Source: Pelagibaculum spongiae
GTDB taxonomy: Bacteria > Pseudomonadota > Gammaproteobacteria > Enterobacterales > Pelagibaculaceae
Assembly (NCBI RefSeq): GCF_003097315.1
Contig: NZ_QDDL01000012.1
Span: 1 to 64,000, forward strand
DNA length: 64,000 nucleotides
Direction of reading: 5' to 3'
Positions 16,558 through 27,700 of the stretch are shown piece by piece. Positions within the stretch are counted from its first letter, which is position 1; every line of letters begins with the position of its first letter. The position numbers were made by a program, and so were the translations under genes. The notes below the pieces were generated by a model. The model worked only from the letters and a program-made list of their open reading frames with translations. It was not told the DNA's origin and ran no database searches.

Positions 16558-19449
16558 ATGAGTATCAGCATGGCGAATAAGCAAACCAATTATGCCCCGG
16601 GTATGCGGGTAGTCGTTAGAGATACTGAATGGGTGATCCAGAAGGTCGATCCCACATCAGATGGTGGATATCTTTTGACTTGCGAAGGTATTTCAGAGCT
16701 TGTAAATGGTAAGCAGGGCAGATTTTTAACTAATCTGGAGCAACAGATCGATGTTCTCGATCCTGCACAAACTCAACTAGTAGAAGATGAGTCTTCAGCT
16801 TATCTAACTTCGCGCCTGTATATCGAGAGCATGCTGCGCCAGCGTTTACCTACTGATCAGCGAGTTCATCTTGGTCACAAAGCAGCGATGGACCCACTAC
16901 CATTCCAGCTCGATCCAGTAAAAATAGCACTCCAACAGCCTCGACAAAGAATTTTAATTGCTGATGCAGTTGGCCTGGGAAAAACTCTAGAAGCGGGCAT
17001 TCTAGTATCTGAATTAATTCGTCGCGGTAAAGGCAAACGCATCTTAGTGCTTACCGTAAAGTCTATGTTGACTCAATTTCAGAAAGAGCTTTGGTCTCGT
17101 TTCGCTATTCCTTTGACCCGTCTTGATTCAACTGGCATTCAGAAAATTCGTAATAGGGTACCGACCAATCACAACCCATTTCATTATTACGATAAGTCCA
17201 TTGTTTCAATTGATACCATCAAACAAGATGTCGAATACCGCCATTATCTAGAGAATGCTTATTGGGACATTATCGTCATCGACGAAGCGCATAATGTGGC
17301 AGAGCGGGGTACAGGCTCGCAGCGTAGTAAGCTAGCTAGGCTATTAGCCCGCCGTAGTGATACGTTAGTGATGCTTTCTGCAACACCGCATGATGGAAAA
17401 GCAGAAAGTTTTGCCAGTCTGGTAAACATGCTAGATGCAACGGCAATAGCTAATCCATCTGATTATCAGTATGACGATTTCAAAGACAAAAATCTGGTAG
17501 TTCGACGTTTCAAAAAAGATGTTAAAGATCAGATGAAACAAGCCTTTCCCGAGCGCCACATCGAACCTATCCACAGTGAAGCCAGTCTGGAAGAAGAGGA
17601 AGCTTATCGCCGTCTGGTTGATCTGGAACTGGCAGCAATGGACAGTCAGCGTAATACCAGTCGCCTATTCAAGGTTACTCTTGAAAAAGCACTCTTTTCC
17701 AGTCCTATGGCATGTTTATCGACAGTCGAAAATCGCATCAAAAATTTACAACGCCGAGATGATTCGGAGTTACAGTGCGATATTAATGAACTGGAATCAT
17801 TTGCCGGTGCATTAAAAAATATCGATAAAAATAGTTTTAGTAAATATCACTCGCTATTAAATACTATTAAAAAAGATTTTTCTTGGAAAAAGAATAATTC
17901 AAGTGATCGATTAGTAATTTTTACCGAAAGTATTAAAACATTAAATTTTTTATTCCAAAACTTAAAAGATGATTTAAAGCTTTCAGATAAGTCCATCCAA
18001 GCCATGCACGGCGGCATGCCAGATACTGAAATCATGCAGATTGTTGAGGACTTTGGCAAAGAAAGTGCCCCTATTCGTTTGCTAGTGTGCTCAGATGTCG
18101 CTTCAGAAGGTATTAACTTGCATCATCAAAGCCATAAGATGATCCATTTCGATGTGCCCTGGTCGTTGATGGCTTTTCAGCAACGTAACGGTCGTATCGA
18201 TCGCTATGGCCAACAGCAACAGCCTCAAATTCGCTATCTGCTCACCAAAAGTGACAATGGCAAAATTAAAGGTGACATGCGAGTGTTGGAAGTCTTGATT
18301 GAAAAAGACGAACAAGCACAAAAGAATATTGGCGATAGCTCAGAATTTACTCGGCGTTACAGCATCGAAGAAGAAGAGCAGCAAGTTGCTGATGTGATGA
18401 GTAACGATGGCCATCAGGACCCAGCAGCAGTATTAAATGCGCTATTTGAAAACAACACTCAAAATACCACTGAGCAAGATCCATTAGCCGCACTATTTGC
18501 CAATACAGCACATCAACCTGAACCTCAGGAAGCTGTTCAGGAAATGTCTCTATTCAAAAACGATATGGATTACAGCCAACAGGCATTAAAATATCTAAAA
18601 TCACTTAACCAAACGCTGAATTATGAGGTTGATAGCAGCCAACAAGTCCTGTCGCTATATGCACCACAAGACTTACGCCAGCGTTTTAAGTTTTTACCAC
18701 CTGAAATTCAGCCCAATAAAGACAACCATCATATGTTGCGCTTTAGCCATAAAACGGAACTGGTTAATCAGGAAATCATAAACTGCCGTAGTGAACAAAC
18801 AGCATGGCCAAAGATCCAGTATTTATGGCCAATCAATCCTGTTGCACAATGGCTAAACGATAAAATGTTATGTGCTTTTGGCCGTCACCAAGCACCTGTT
18901 TTACGTATCACGAAAATATTCCAAGCAGAAGAAGATCATTTTATTCTCAGTGGCTTATTCCCTAATCGTAAATCTCACCCAGTCGTTAACCCGTGGTTAG
19001 TGGTTAGTTTTGATCGAGGAAATCTATCCGAAATCAAACCATTTGAAGAGTTCGTAGAGCAGCATCCGTTTCATATTGACGTCATCACTAACCAAGGCGG
19101 AGCGCGCAATCATGAGCGCCAGCAAGATTTACTACCAACAGCAATTGCTATGGCTGAGCCATGGATGAAAACCCGGCGCAATGAAGTTGATAAAGAATTA
19201 AGCCAACAGCTAGAGCAGCAATTAACAAAGTTATCCAAATTAAAATCCAAACAGATAAGTCAGCTGGAGTTGAATTTTGCCGATAACAAGCAAGCACAGC
19301 ACTTGGTAGAAGGACGTAAAGAACAGCGCCAGCGAGAAATTGAGCAGGTATTTGATGAATACCAGCAATGGATACAAGACACTATGACCACCGAAGACCA
19401 GCCGTATATTCAGCTGGTGGCGGTATTAACCGGCTCAGAAGGATATTAG
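16558..19449 (+). CDS. SNF2/RapA-type helicase, DrmD-like
   Basis: The 963-residue SF2 ATPase has Walker A ADAVGLGKTLEAGILVSELI (near 140), DEAH-type IIVIDEAHNV (near 240), MLSATPHDGKAESF (near 275) and the helicase C-terminal motifs VCSDVASEGINLHHQ and QQRNGRIDRYGQ (near 510-550). The C-terminal 350 residues are a charged accessory region. This is the SNF2-like helicase found as DrmD next to an adenine methyltransferase in class 1 DISARM. It is the first of four plus-strand genes. The next gene starts 3 bases after its stop. Expected role, from the family: ATP-driven DNA translocation during recognition or restriction of foreign DNA. Similar RapA-like helicases also occur in other restriction islands. 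Confidence 0.85.
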   Translation: MSISMANKQTNYAPGMRVVVRDTEWVIQKVDPTSDGGYLLTCEGISELVNGKQGRFLTNLEQQIDVLDPAQTQLVEDESSAYLTSRLYIESMLRQRLPTDQRVHLGHKAAMDPLPFQLDPVKIALQQPRQRILIADAVGLGKTLEAGILVSELIRRGKGKRILVLTVKSMLTQFQKELWSRFAIPLTRLDSTGIQKIRNRVPTNHNPFHYYDKSIVSIDTIKQDVEYRHYLENAYWDIIVIDEAHNVAERGTGSQRSKLARLLARRSDTLVMLSATPHDGKAESFASLVNMLDATAIANPSDYQYDDFKDKNLVVRRFKKDVKDQMKQAFPERHIEPIHSEASLEEEEAYRRLVDLELAAMDSQRNTSRLFKVTLEKALFSSPMACLSTVENRIKNLQRRDDSELQCDINELESFAGALKNIDKNSFSKYHSLLNTIKKDFSWKKNNSSDRLVIFTESIKTLNFLFQNLKDDLKLSDKSIQAMHGGMPDTEIMQIVEDFGKESAPIRLLVCSDVASEGINLHHQSHKMIHFDVPWSLMAFQQRNGRIDRYGQQQQPQIRYLLTKSDNGKIKGDMRVLEVLIEKDEQAQKNIGDSSEFTRRYSIEEEEQQVADVMSNDGHQDPAAVLNALFENNTQNTTEQDPLAALFANTAHQPEPQEAVQEMSLFKNDMDYSQQALKYLKSLNQTLNYEVDSSQQVLSLYAPQDLRQRFKFLPPEIQPNKDNHHMLRFSHKTELVNQEIINCRSEQTAWPKIQYLWPINPVAQWLNDKMLCAFGRHQAPVLRITKIFQAEEDHFILSGLFPNRKSHPVVNPWLVVSFDRGNLSEIKPFEEFVEQHPFHIDVITNQGGARNHERQQDLLPTAIAMAEPWMKTRRNEVDKELSQQLEQQLTKLSKLKSKQISQLELNFADNKQAQHLVEGRKEQRQREIEQVFDEYQQWIQDTMTTEDQPYIQLVAVLTGSEGY

Positions 19450-19451
19450 TT

Positions 19452-22400
19452 ATGGCACTGGTAGGAATTAGCAACGAAAACGATTTTTATTCCCACCATT
19501 ACTTGAGTGAAATTTTTGTTAATGACCTCAAGGATCTGCTAGGACAATGGCTGGAACAGGAAAATAATGCCCGAGAAGCAGAACGCCAAGAGCGTGATAA
19601 GGGTGGCAATCCACCTGCCGGTTATCGTTCGCCGGTCACTAGATTAAGTAGTGCTTCCGGTGGTTTTTTTAAGCTACTCAATCAGCATCGCAAAGAAACT
19701 GATCCCGTTCGGCGATTGGCCAATCAACGTTTACGCTGGCAGCCCATATTGGCCGCAATGGATTTTTCTCCTGCCAATGAGCAATTTAAACCGGTAACCG
19801 TCCCACTTGATCAGGGTGAGTTGCCAGTGCTGGCAGCTTTCAATGATGCCCATAATGCACCGCTTTTATGGGTGGTTGAAGCCCATGATCTCTCTAACGA
19901 CGATTGCGCTGATCCTTTATCTCTGCCTTTATTACCAGAACAGTTAAAAAATATTAGTGAAGAATCACGCGGGGTATTTTCCAGTAATGACAAAGGCCAA
20001 AAACACTCATTAAACTGGCAGGAAATCCTGTCGAAAAAAATATTTAGCGCCATCGAGCCACCACGTTGGGTTTTACTGCTAGGTAATCGCCAGTGTTTAT
20101 TGCTTGATCGCACCAAATGGGCACAAAACCGTTTGCTGCGATTCGATATTGAAGAAATTCTTGGCCGTCGTGAAGCGAATACGCTAAAGGCAATGGCAGC
20201 ACTGCTGCACAAAGACTCAATCTGCCCGCAACAGGGCAGTAGCCTGCTAGACACGCTGGATGAATCTTCTCATAAACATGCTTTCTCCGTATCAGAAGAC
20301 CTGAAATACGCACTGCGTGAATCTATCGAATTGTTGGGTAATGAAGCCTCCAGGCAACTGTTGGAAAAAGGCTTTACCTACGATGGCGGCAAAAATATCA
20401 ACCCTGATCAGTTGTCGCGGGAAAGTCTGCGCTATATGTATCGGTTGTTGTTTTTGTTTTATGTCGAAGCACGGCCGGAACTGCGTTATGCGCCGATTGA
20501 CTCTGAAATCTACCTCAAGGGCTACAGCCTGGAATCGTTGCGTGAACTAGAGATGATCGATCTCACCAGTGACGAGTCGCGCAATGGCCGCTACCTGCAT
20601 GACAGTTTGCAAATGCTATTCAAGCTGGTCAGCCAGGGCTTTTCTGGCCAGGAACACACTCCACAAGATGAGATGTTCCAACAACAACACGGCACGCTAA
20701 TTAACAGCTTTTCCATGCGCAAGTTGGAAAGTCACCTGTTTGACGACAGTGGTATGGCTTATTTGCGCAATATTGTATTTCCCAACCAGGTGCTGCAGCG
20801 GATTATCGAATTGATGTCGCTAAGCCGGGAAAAATCTGGCCGTGGCCAGCGTCGCGGACGTATTTCCTATGCTCAGCTGGGTATTAACCAATTGGGGGCA
20901 GTGTATGAAGCACTGCTGTCATACCGTGGTTTTTTTGCCAAGAAAGATCTGTTTGAAGTAAAAAAAGCCGATGAAAAACCCAGCGAACTGGATACCGGTT
21001 ATTTTGTCACCGCTGAGCAGTTGCCGGAATACAATGAAAATGAAAAAGTGTTTTACCAAAGTGGCCCTAACAAAGGCGCGCTAGTTAAACATGCCAAAGG
21101 TCGCTTTATCTATCGGATGGCCGGGCGTGACCGTCAGAAATCGGCCTCTTACTACACCCCGGAAGTATTGACCAAATCTCTGGTCAAATACGCGCTGAAA
21201 GAGTTATATCAAACTCAGCTGCAGCCATTGGAACAATCTGATGATAAAGCCAGTGCCGCCGCGCAAGCCGAGCGTATTTTACAACTCAAGGTTTGCGAGC
21301 CAGCGATGGGTAGCGCGGCGTTCTTGAATGAAGCCATTAACCAGTTGGCAGAAAAATATCTGGAGTTGAAACAACAAGCCCAAGATCAGCGAATTCCTCA
21401 GGAAGATTACACTCGGGAATTACAGCGGGTAAAAATGTTTATTGCCGATAACAATGTATTCGGCGTCGATTTAAACCCGGTGGCGGTAGAACTGGCTGAA
21501 GTATCGTTATGGTTGAATGCCATTAGCGATGAAGCTTTTGTCCCCTGGTTCGGTTTTCAGTTGTTTAACGGTAACTCACTGATTGGTGCCCGGCGCCAGG
21601 TGTTCTCAACCGGTGATCTTGAGTATAAAAAAGCCAAAGATCCCAGCTGGCTTAACCTGCCGCCAAAACCTCTGGCATTTGACCAGCAACCAGCACAGCA
21701 GGTGTATCACTTTTTGCTGCCAGACAGTGCCATGGCAGATTATAAAGACAAGGTGGTCAAAGGCCTTAAGGCAGAGCAGATAAAAACCATTACCAGCTGG
21801 CGCAAGGATTTTTGCAAAAGCTTTAATCAGCTGGAAAAGCAGCGTTTGCAACAGCTGTCACAACAAATCGATTTGTTATGGCAAGCTTGGGTTAAACAAA
21901 GCCGCCAGTTCCGCCAGCAAACGACGGATAATCTGCAGGTTTGGCCAGAATCCACCGTCTCAAGCTATGCCAGTGACACCAGCAGCAAAGACAGCCAGCT
22001 GCAACAGGCCAATAGCCCAGCCTATCTGCAGCTAAAAACCATTATGAATTATTGGTGTGCGCTTTGGTTCTGGCCGATTGATCAGGCCGGGTTACTGCCC
22101 AATCGTGAAGCCTGGCTGAGCCAGTTGGAAATACTGGCATTTGGCAAATTGGCCGAGCAGAGCCCGAGCGAACAGCAAGCTGACGCTCCAGCATCTCAGT
22201 TCAATGAAACTGCAGCAGCTTCTGCCAATCACATCAAAGGCCAGGCTTTATTTGAAAAAGGTCTACCCAGCTTGGTACTGACGCAGGCAATACCACAGCT
22301 TAAAATTATCAATCAGCTGGCAGGCCAGTATAAATACTTCCATTGGGAGCTGGAGTTTGCTGATATTTTCCATGACCAGGGCGGTTTTGATTTGATTCTT

Positions 22401-24464
22401 GGTAACCCGCCATGGCTAAAGGTTGAATGGGAAGAAGGTGGCATACTGGGCGACTATGAACCATCATTTGTCATTCGCAAACTCAGTGCGTCCAAACTAA
22501 ATAATCTTCGTGCAGAGACTTTTGAGAACATTCCTAACTTGCAGGCCGCTTATCTGCAAGAGTATCAAGGTGATGCCGCAACTAAAAACTTCTTGAATGG
22601 CGCAGTAAACTATCCAGATTTAAAAGGCATTCAAACCAATTTATATAAATGCTTTTTGCCGCAATCCTGGATGATTGGAAACCAGCAGGGAGTGAGTGGT
22701 TTCCTGCACCCAGAAGGAATTTATGACGATCCTAAAGGTGGTACTTTTCGAGAAAAAATATACCCTCGCTTAAGAGCACATTTCCAACTGCAAAATGAGC
22801 TGAGCTTATTTGCAGAGGTGGACCACCATGCAAAATTTAGCTCTAATATTTACTCATATGATCGTGAATATATTGAATTTTTACATATTTCTAACATTTT
22901 TGCAGTAGATACAATCGACCAATGCCATACAAGTTGTCATGGTATGGTTCCAACCATAAAGTGTGAAGATAATAAGTGGGAAACTAAAGGCCATACAGAA
23001 CGCTGTATCACTATTGACAATGAAACTCTTTCACTATTTGCAGCGTTGTATGATGTAGAAGGCACAAAGCTTGAAGCTGCTCGCTTGCCTTCCTTGCATA
23101 CAAAACAATTAATATCAGTACTGCGAAAATTTGCAAAGCAGCCACATAAGCTAGCTAATTTATCTGGCACCTATTTGTCTTTAGAAATGTGGCATGAAAC
23201 TAATGCTCAAAAAGATGAAACTATTGAAAGAAAAACAGGTTTCAGCAGAAAAACTAGCCAAATGGTATTATCTGGACCTCATTTTTTCGTTGGCAATCCA
23301 TTTAATAAAACGCCCAGAGCCTCTTGTAAGTTAAATAGTGATTACGATGTCTTGGACTTAACCCATCTGCCTGATGATTATTTGCCACGTACCAACTATG
23401 TACCAGCTTGTGATGCTGCTGAGTATCTAAAGCGTACGCCAAAAGTGCCATGGATCGATGATGCAGACCTACAACAATGGCAAGCCGCTGGTAGCAAACC
23501 TGAAGATAAACCCAACCCAAGGCCGGTAACGGATTATTATCGGTTAGCGCTAAGAGGTATGTTAAATCCAACTCAAGAAAGAACTTTGATAGGAATGATC
23601 TCTTTAAAAGGGACGTCGCATACTAACGCAGTACGTACTTACGTTTTCAAAGATAATTTTTTATTAACTACTGTGGCAGCAGCAGCAGCTTCTTTACCAT
23701 TTGATTTTATGTGTAAATCAACGGGCAAAGCTAACCTCCATCAAATGCTAGATGACTTTCCTCTAATTGAAAACAGCAAATATGCTAAAGAGATCGTAAG
23801 GCGATTTTTATTACTCACAACATTAACTATTGATTACAAAGAACTTTGGGAAAGTCTATTTGAGCACCTACCTTTTAATAACTACTGGTTAAAAAAAGAT
23901 TTTCGTCTTTCTAATCAGCTTCTTAAAGACATAACGCCCAAATGGCAGCGTAATTGTGCGTTACGCTCTGACTATGCGCGTCGCCAAGCATTGGTTGAGA
24001 TTGATGTGCTGGTGGCTATGGCATTGGAAATGACGCTGGAAGAGCTCAAAACCATTTATCGGGTTCAGTTCCCGGTAATGCGCCAGTATGAAGCCGATAC
24101 CTGGTATGACCGCAATGGACGAATTGTCTTTACCGCTTCCAAAGGTTTGGTGGGGGTTGGGCTTGACCGAAAGTTTAAGAAAAACGGCAGTTATAGCATA
24201 TCAGTCATCGATGGTGTGCTTGCTGATAAAACCAAAGGAGAGGGTTCTGAAGAGCAACCATGGTTTGAAACCCATGGCAAAATTGGTTGGGAAAACATCT
24301 GCGATCTACAGCGCGGTAGCGTCAGTAAAACCTTTATCGATAACACTCTGCCCGGCGGTGAAGTAGAGCGCACCATTGAATATATCGCCCCGTTTGATAA
24401 ATGCAGCCGAGAGCTGGATTACGAGGAAGTCTGGGCCAATTTTGAGCAGAGGCTCAAAGACTAG
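19452..24464 (+). CDS. Large Eco57I-type adenine-N6 methyltransferase, DrmMI-like
   Basis: The protein has about 1670 residues from ATG 19452, preceded by AGAAGGA. A longer frame starting inside the SNF2 gene lacks support. SAM motif I is CEPAMGSAAFLNEAI near residue 614; FGVDLNPVAVELAEVSLWLN follows. Catalytic motif IV is LILGNPPWLKVEW near 985, so a long insert separates the motifs. This arrangement is that of Eco57I-class N6-adenine methyltransferases such as DISARM DrmMI and BREX PglX. I see no PD-(D/E)xK nuclease motif, so cleavage would need a partner. It probably marks host DNA and lets the flanking helicases act on unmodified DNA. The 264-base gap after it holds two hairpins. Confidence 0.88.
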   Translation: MALVGISNENDFYSHHYLSEIFVNDLKDLLGQWLEQENNAREAERQERDKGGNPPAGYRSPVTRLSSASGGFFKLLNQHRKETDPVRRLANQRLRWQPILAAMDFSPANEQFKPVTVPLDQGELPVLAAFNDAHNAPLLWVVEAHDLSNDDCADPLSLPLLPEQLKNISEESRGVFSSNDKGQKHSLNWQEILSKKIFSAIEPPRWVLLLGNRQCLLLDRTKWAQNRLLRFDIEEILGRREANTLKAMAALLHKDSICPQQGSSLLDTLDESSHKHAFSVSEDLKYALRESIELLGNEASRQLLEKGFTYDGGKNINPDQLSRESLRYMYRLLFLFYVEARPELRYAPIDSEIYLKGYSLESLRELEMIDLTSDESRNGRYLHDSLQMLFKLVSQGFSGQEHTPQDEMFQQQHGTLINSFSMRKLESHLFDDSGMAYLRNIVFPNQVLQRIIELMSLSREKSGRGQRRGRISYAQLGINQLGAVYEALLSYRGFFAKKDLFEVKKADEKPSELDTGYFVTAEQLPEYNENEKVFYQSGPNKGALVKHAKGRFIYRMAGRDRQKSASYYTPEVLTKSLVKYALKELYQTQLQPLEQSDDKASAAAQAERILQLKVCEPAMGSAAFLNEAINQLAEKYLELKQQAQDQRIPQEDYTRELQRVKMFIADNNVFGVDLNPVAVELAEVSLWLNAISDEAFVPWFGFQLFNGNSLIGARRQVFSTGDLEYKKAKDPSWLNLPPKPLAFDQQPAQQVYHFLLPDSAMADYKDKVVKGLKAEQIKTITSWRKDFCKSFNQLEKQRLQQLSQQIDLLWQAWVKQSRQFRQQTTDNLQVWPESTVSSYASDTSSKDSQLQQANSPAYLQLKTIMNYWCALWFWPIDQAGLLPNREAWLSQLEILAFGKLAEQSPSEQQADAPASQFNETAAASANHIKGQALFEKGLPSLVLTQAIPQLKIINQLAGQYKYFHWELEFADIFHDQGGFDLILGNPPWLKVEWEEGGILGDYEPSFVIRKLSASKLNNLRAETFENIPNLQAAYLQEYQGDAATKNFLNGAVNYPDLKGIQTNLYKCFLPQSWMIGNQQGVSGFLHPEGIYDDPKGGTFREKIYPRLRAHFQLQNELSLFAEVDHHAKFSSNIYSYDREYIEFLHISNIFAVDTIDQCHTSCHGMVPTIKCEDNKWETKGHTERCITIDNETLSLFAALYDVEGTKLEAARLPSLHTKQLISVLRKFAKQPHKLANLSGTYLSLEMWHETNAQKDETIERKTGFSRKTSQMVLSGPHFFVGNPFNKTPRASCKLNSDYDVLDLTHLPDDYLPRTNYVPACDAAEYLKRTPKVPWIDDADLQQWQAAGSKPEDKPNPRPVTDYYRLALRGMLNPTQERTLIGMISLKGTSHTNAVRTYVFKDNFLLTTVAAAAASLPFDFMCKSTGKANLHQMLDDFPLIENSKYAKEIVRRFLLLTTLTIDYKELWESLFEHLPFNNYWLKKDFRLSNQLLKDITPKWQRNCALRSDYARRQALVEIDVLVAMALEMTLEELKTIYRVQFPVMRQYEADTWYDRNGRIVFTASKGLVGVGLDRKFKKNGSYSISVIDGVLADKTKGEGSEEQPWFETHGKIGWENICDLQRGSVSKTFIDNTLPGGEVERTIEYIAPFDKCSRELDYEEVWANFEQRLKD

Positions 24465-24511
24465 TAAATAAAAATGGGAGGGTAAGCATAAATTACCTTC
24501 CTATGGCTGAG

Positions 24512-24605
24512 CCTCGTCAATTCCTGACGAGGTTATCAGGAAAAATACTGAATTAAATTCACATTGGTGGCATTACCTCAAAAGCGCTGCTTAACGCTTT
24601 TGAGG
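24512..24605. repeat. Two hairpins in the methyltransferase-helicase gap
   Basis: CCTCGTCA/TGACGAGG (24512-24519, 24525-24532) and CCTCAAAAGCG/CGCTTTTGAGG (24576-24586, 24595-24605) are perfect inverted repeats in the only sizeable gap (24465-24728) of the operon. Neither has a T-tract. They could reduce downstream expression, stabilise the mRNA, or bind a regulator. Confidence 0.5.
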
Positions 24606-24728
24606 AATCATTCTCCCGCCAAAGCAGTAATTGTTGGTATGGCCGCCTGATGTTAGGTTGAGATATCGCTATCTCAGAATATTTCCGGGCAGCACCTGGG
24701 ATCAATCAAATAAAAACAGGGGATTAGC

Positions 24729-27700
24729 GTGTTACCCTCAGTACTGAGTCAACAGGTCATTAGCGGCCTGCAGAAATATGTAAAGTCAGCGTTTACTATG
24801 AATAGCCCGTGCTTTAACCAGCCAGATTATTCAATGATGGATACATTTTTAAATAATAAAAAAAATCTGGTTAAAGGGCCTTATCTGTCGATTCAGTTGC
24901 CATTTCGTCAAAGTGATTTATCACTACAATTTTTTAAGCATTTTAATTTACCTTTTCCACCCTATGCCCATCAGGCACAAGCCTATCAGAGGTTAGGTCA
25001 GCGACCACCACAATCAACACTGGTTGCTACCGGTACCGGCTCGGGTAAAACTGAGTGTTTTCTGTACCCAATCGTGAATGCCTGCGCTGAAAGCAATAGT
25101 CAGCATGGTCATAGTAAGGGAGTCAAGGCGATCATCATCTATCCGATGAATGCTTTGGCTACTGACCAAGCAAAACGCTTTGCTAAGGTAATTGCTGAAA
25201 ACCCAGCGCTAACGGGCAAAGTGAGTGTTGGACTATTTGTCGGTGGTGATTCATCGGATGAAAATAGTAGCCAAATGACCGCCAAACAAGTGATTACTGA
25301 TAAGGAAGCTCTGCGGAAAGAACCACCAGATATTTTACTTACCAACTATAAAATGCTCGATTATTTGCTGATGCGGCCTGAAGATCAGAGCCTATGGCAG
25401 CATAATCAGCCTGGCACTTTGCAGTATCTGGTGGTGGATGAACTACATACTTTTGATGGTGCCCAAGGATCTGACTTAGCGTGTTTAATTCGCCGCCTGA
25501 AATATCACCTAAGTGTTGAAGATGACAGCTTTGCCTGTGTTGGTACCTCGGCTACTGTGGGTGATCAACTTCAACCATTGCTGGATTTTGCCGGCAATAT
25601 TTTCGACAGCCAGTTTGATGAAAATGCAGTCATTAAAGAAGACCGTTATCACTACAGTGAATATTTATTGGGACAGCAAACTTGTTACTTTGCCTACCCA
25701 GGAATAGATCAGCTACAAAGACTAGATTATCAGACGGTTACTGGAATAGAAAAAAATGAAGTGGCCTATCTGAACCGACAGATTGCGCTGTGGTTTCCTG
25801 AACTAAAACTGACGCTGGATAATAATCTGGAAAGTGATCAGGGATGTGCTGATCGGATTGCTTTGGGTCAAGCAATTAAAAACCACAGCTTTTTCGAAAG
25901 TTTGCTGCAAATGCTCGATAGCCAGCTGAGAAATATTAGTTCATTAGTGGCCGAGGTCAGCCCGGCGCTAGCAATAAATGAGTATCAAGCTGAGCAGGTG
26001 ATTGACAGCTTTGTCAGTCTGGTATCGGTTGCCAGAAGCCCAATAGCTGAAACACCTTCCAGCCAGCAAGAACGTGTTGCCAAAGGCAATCCCCGTCCGG
26101 TATTGCCTTTACTACAAGTTCGTCATCAATTATGGCTACGTGAACTACGTCGCTTGGTAGCCAGCGTTGCATTGCAGCCTGAACTGAATTTTGTCGATGA
26201 TCTGGCCCATGACCTAGAGCAGCACTATTTACCGGTAATTAATTGCCGTGACTGCCATGTAACGGGGTGGGGCACTTTTTTCAACGGCATTCAAGATACC
26301 CCCGAAACCGATATTGATGCTTTTTACCGGATGTTTTTTGCTAGAAATCATAATATCCGAATTCTATTTCCGCTAGCTGATGATACCAAAGCACCTGAAA
26401 AAGCTCGGGTGATGAAATTATGCTGCCAGTGTTTGCAATTAAATGGAGATGGCGCCAGCCACTGTAACCAGTGTGAACAAATTAAATTAGTACGGATCTT
26501 TATTCCGGATTTAATTAGTGATTCTGAAAAACATGGACCGCAATTTAAAAACCGCTGCCCTTGTTGCCATAGCAATAATGGCCTGTCAGTAATGGGTGCC
26601 CGGGCGGCTACTTTATCCAGCGTAGCGATCAACCAGATCTATGCCAGTCGGTTTAACGACAATAAAAAACTGATTGCATTTTCTGATTCGGTACAGGATG
26701 CAGCCCATAGAGCGGGCTTTTTTACCGCACGGACCTGGCCTTTAATGGTTCGTGGTCATATCGGGAATGTTGCCAGCCAGCATGACGGCATTAGTGCGGC
26801 AGAATTAACGGATCATGTAATAAAACACGGTCAGCTGCAGTCAGGTAGCGATGAACATTTTGTGGCGAATTTTATTGCGCCCAATATGGAGTGGTTAGAT
26901 GACTACCGTAAGCTGATTGACCATGAAGGTAATGGCAAGCTGGGCAGGGAAAGCAACCTGGCACAACTAGTGGGGCTCCGTTTGAGCTGGGAGGTCATTA
27001 GCGAGCTGGGAATGCGTTCACAGTTTGGCCGTACTCTGGAACGTAGTCATGAGCTGGCGATTGATTTCTGTGATGATGATTTCTTTAAAATCGCTTCTCG
27101 CTTACATGCAGAGCTCACTGAGGAGCTGGGCGCAGAGTACTGTGGTGTCAACGACCAAGATGTGCAGCACTTTTTACTTGGTCTGCTGCAACAAATGCGT
27201 CATAAAGGTGCGGTTTATCACGATGCATTAAAAGCTTATATAGAAGATGGTGGTGAAACTTACCGGCTAACCAAGGTTAATCTCTTTACCTCACGCTTTA
27301 TGCCAAATTGGGGTAAGAAAACCCGAACACCAGCATTTTTGTGTTTTGGAAAAACCCCCAATTTCGACAATTTACTTGGTTCAAAAAACCGCCCCAGTTG
27401 GCATCAGCAATGGGTAGTTAAATGTTTTGAAAAAGAACAAAACTTATTAATTAGTAACCATACCACCACCATTTACAGCAGCGCTATGCGCCAGTTAAAG
27501 CGGTGTGGGGTGGTAAATGATTTCGATGCTAAGGACGAAAAAGTTTGGGCGATCGATCCAAATGCCATGTTCATTCGCCAACAAGTAGATGTTATTGGTT
27601 GTGATCAGTGTAACGAGACTCAAGTAGTAGCAAAAAAGGCTCTGGATTATTACCAAGGTATGCCTTGTCAGCGAGATCAGTGTTTTGGGGCAATGACCCA

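Noticed and set aside
19368-19451. N-terminal extension of the methyltransferase into the SNF2 gene
   Set aside because: The extension has no ribosome site and reads an alternative frame of the SNF2 C-terminus; ATG 19452 has AGAAGGA at the right distance.
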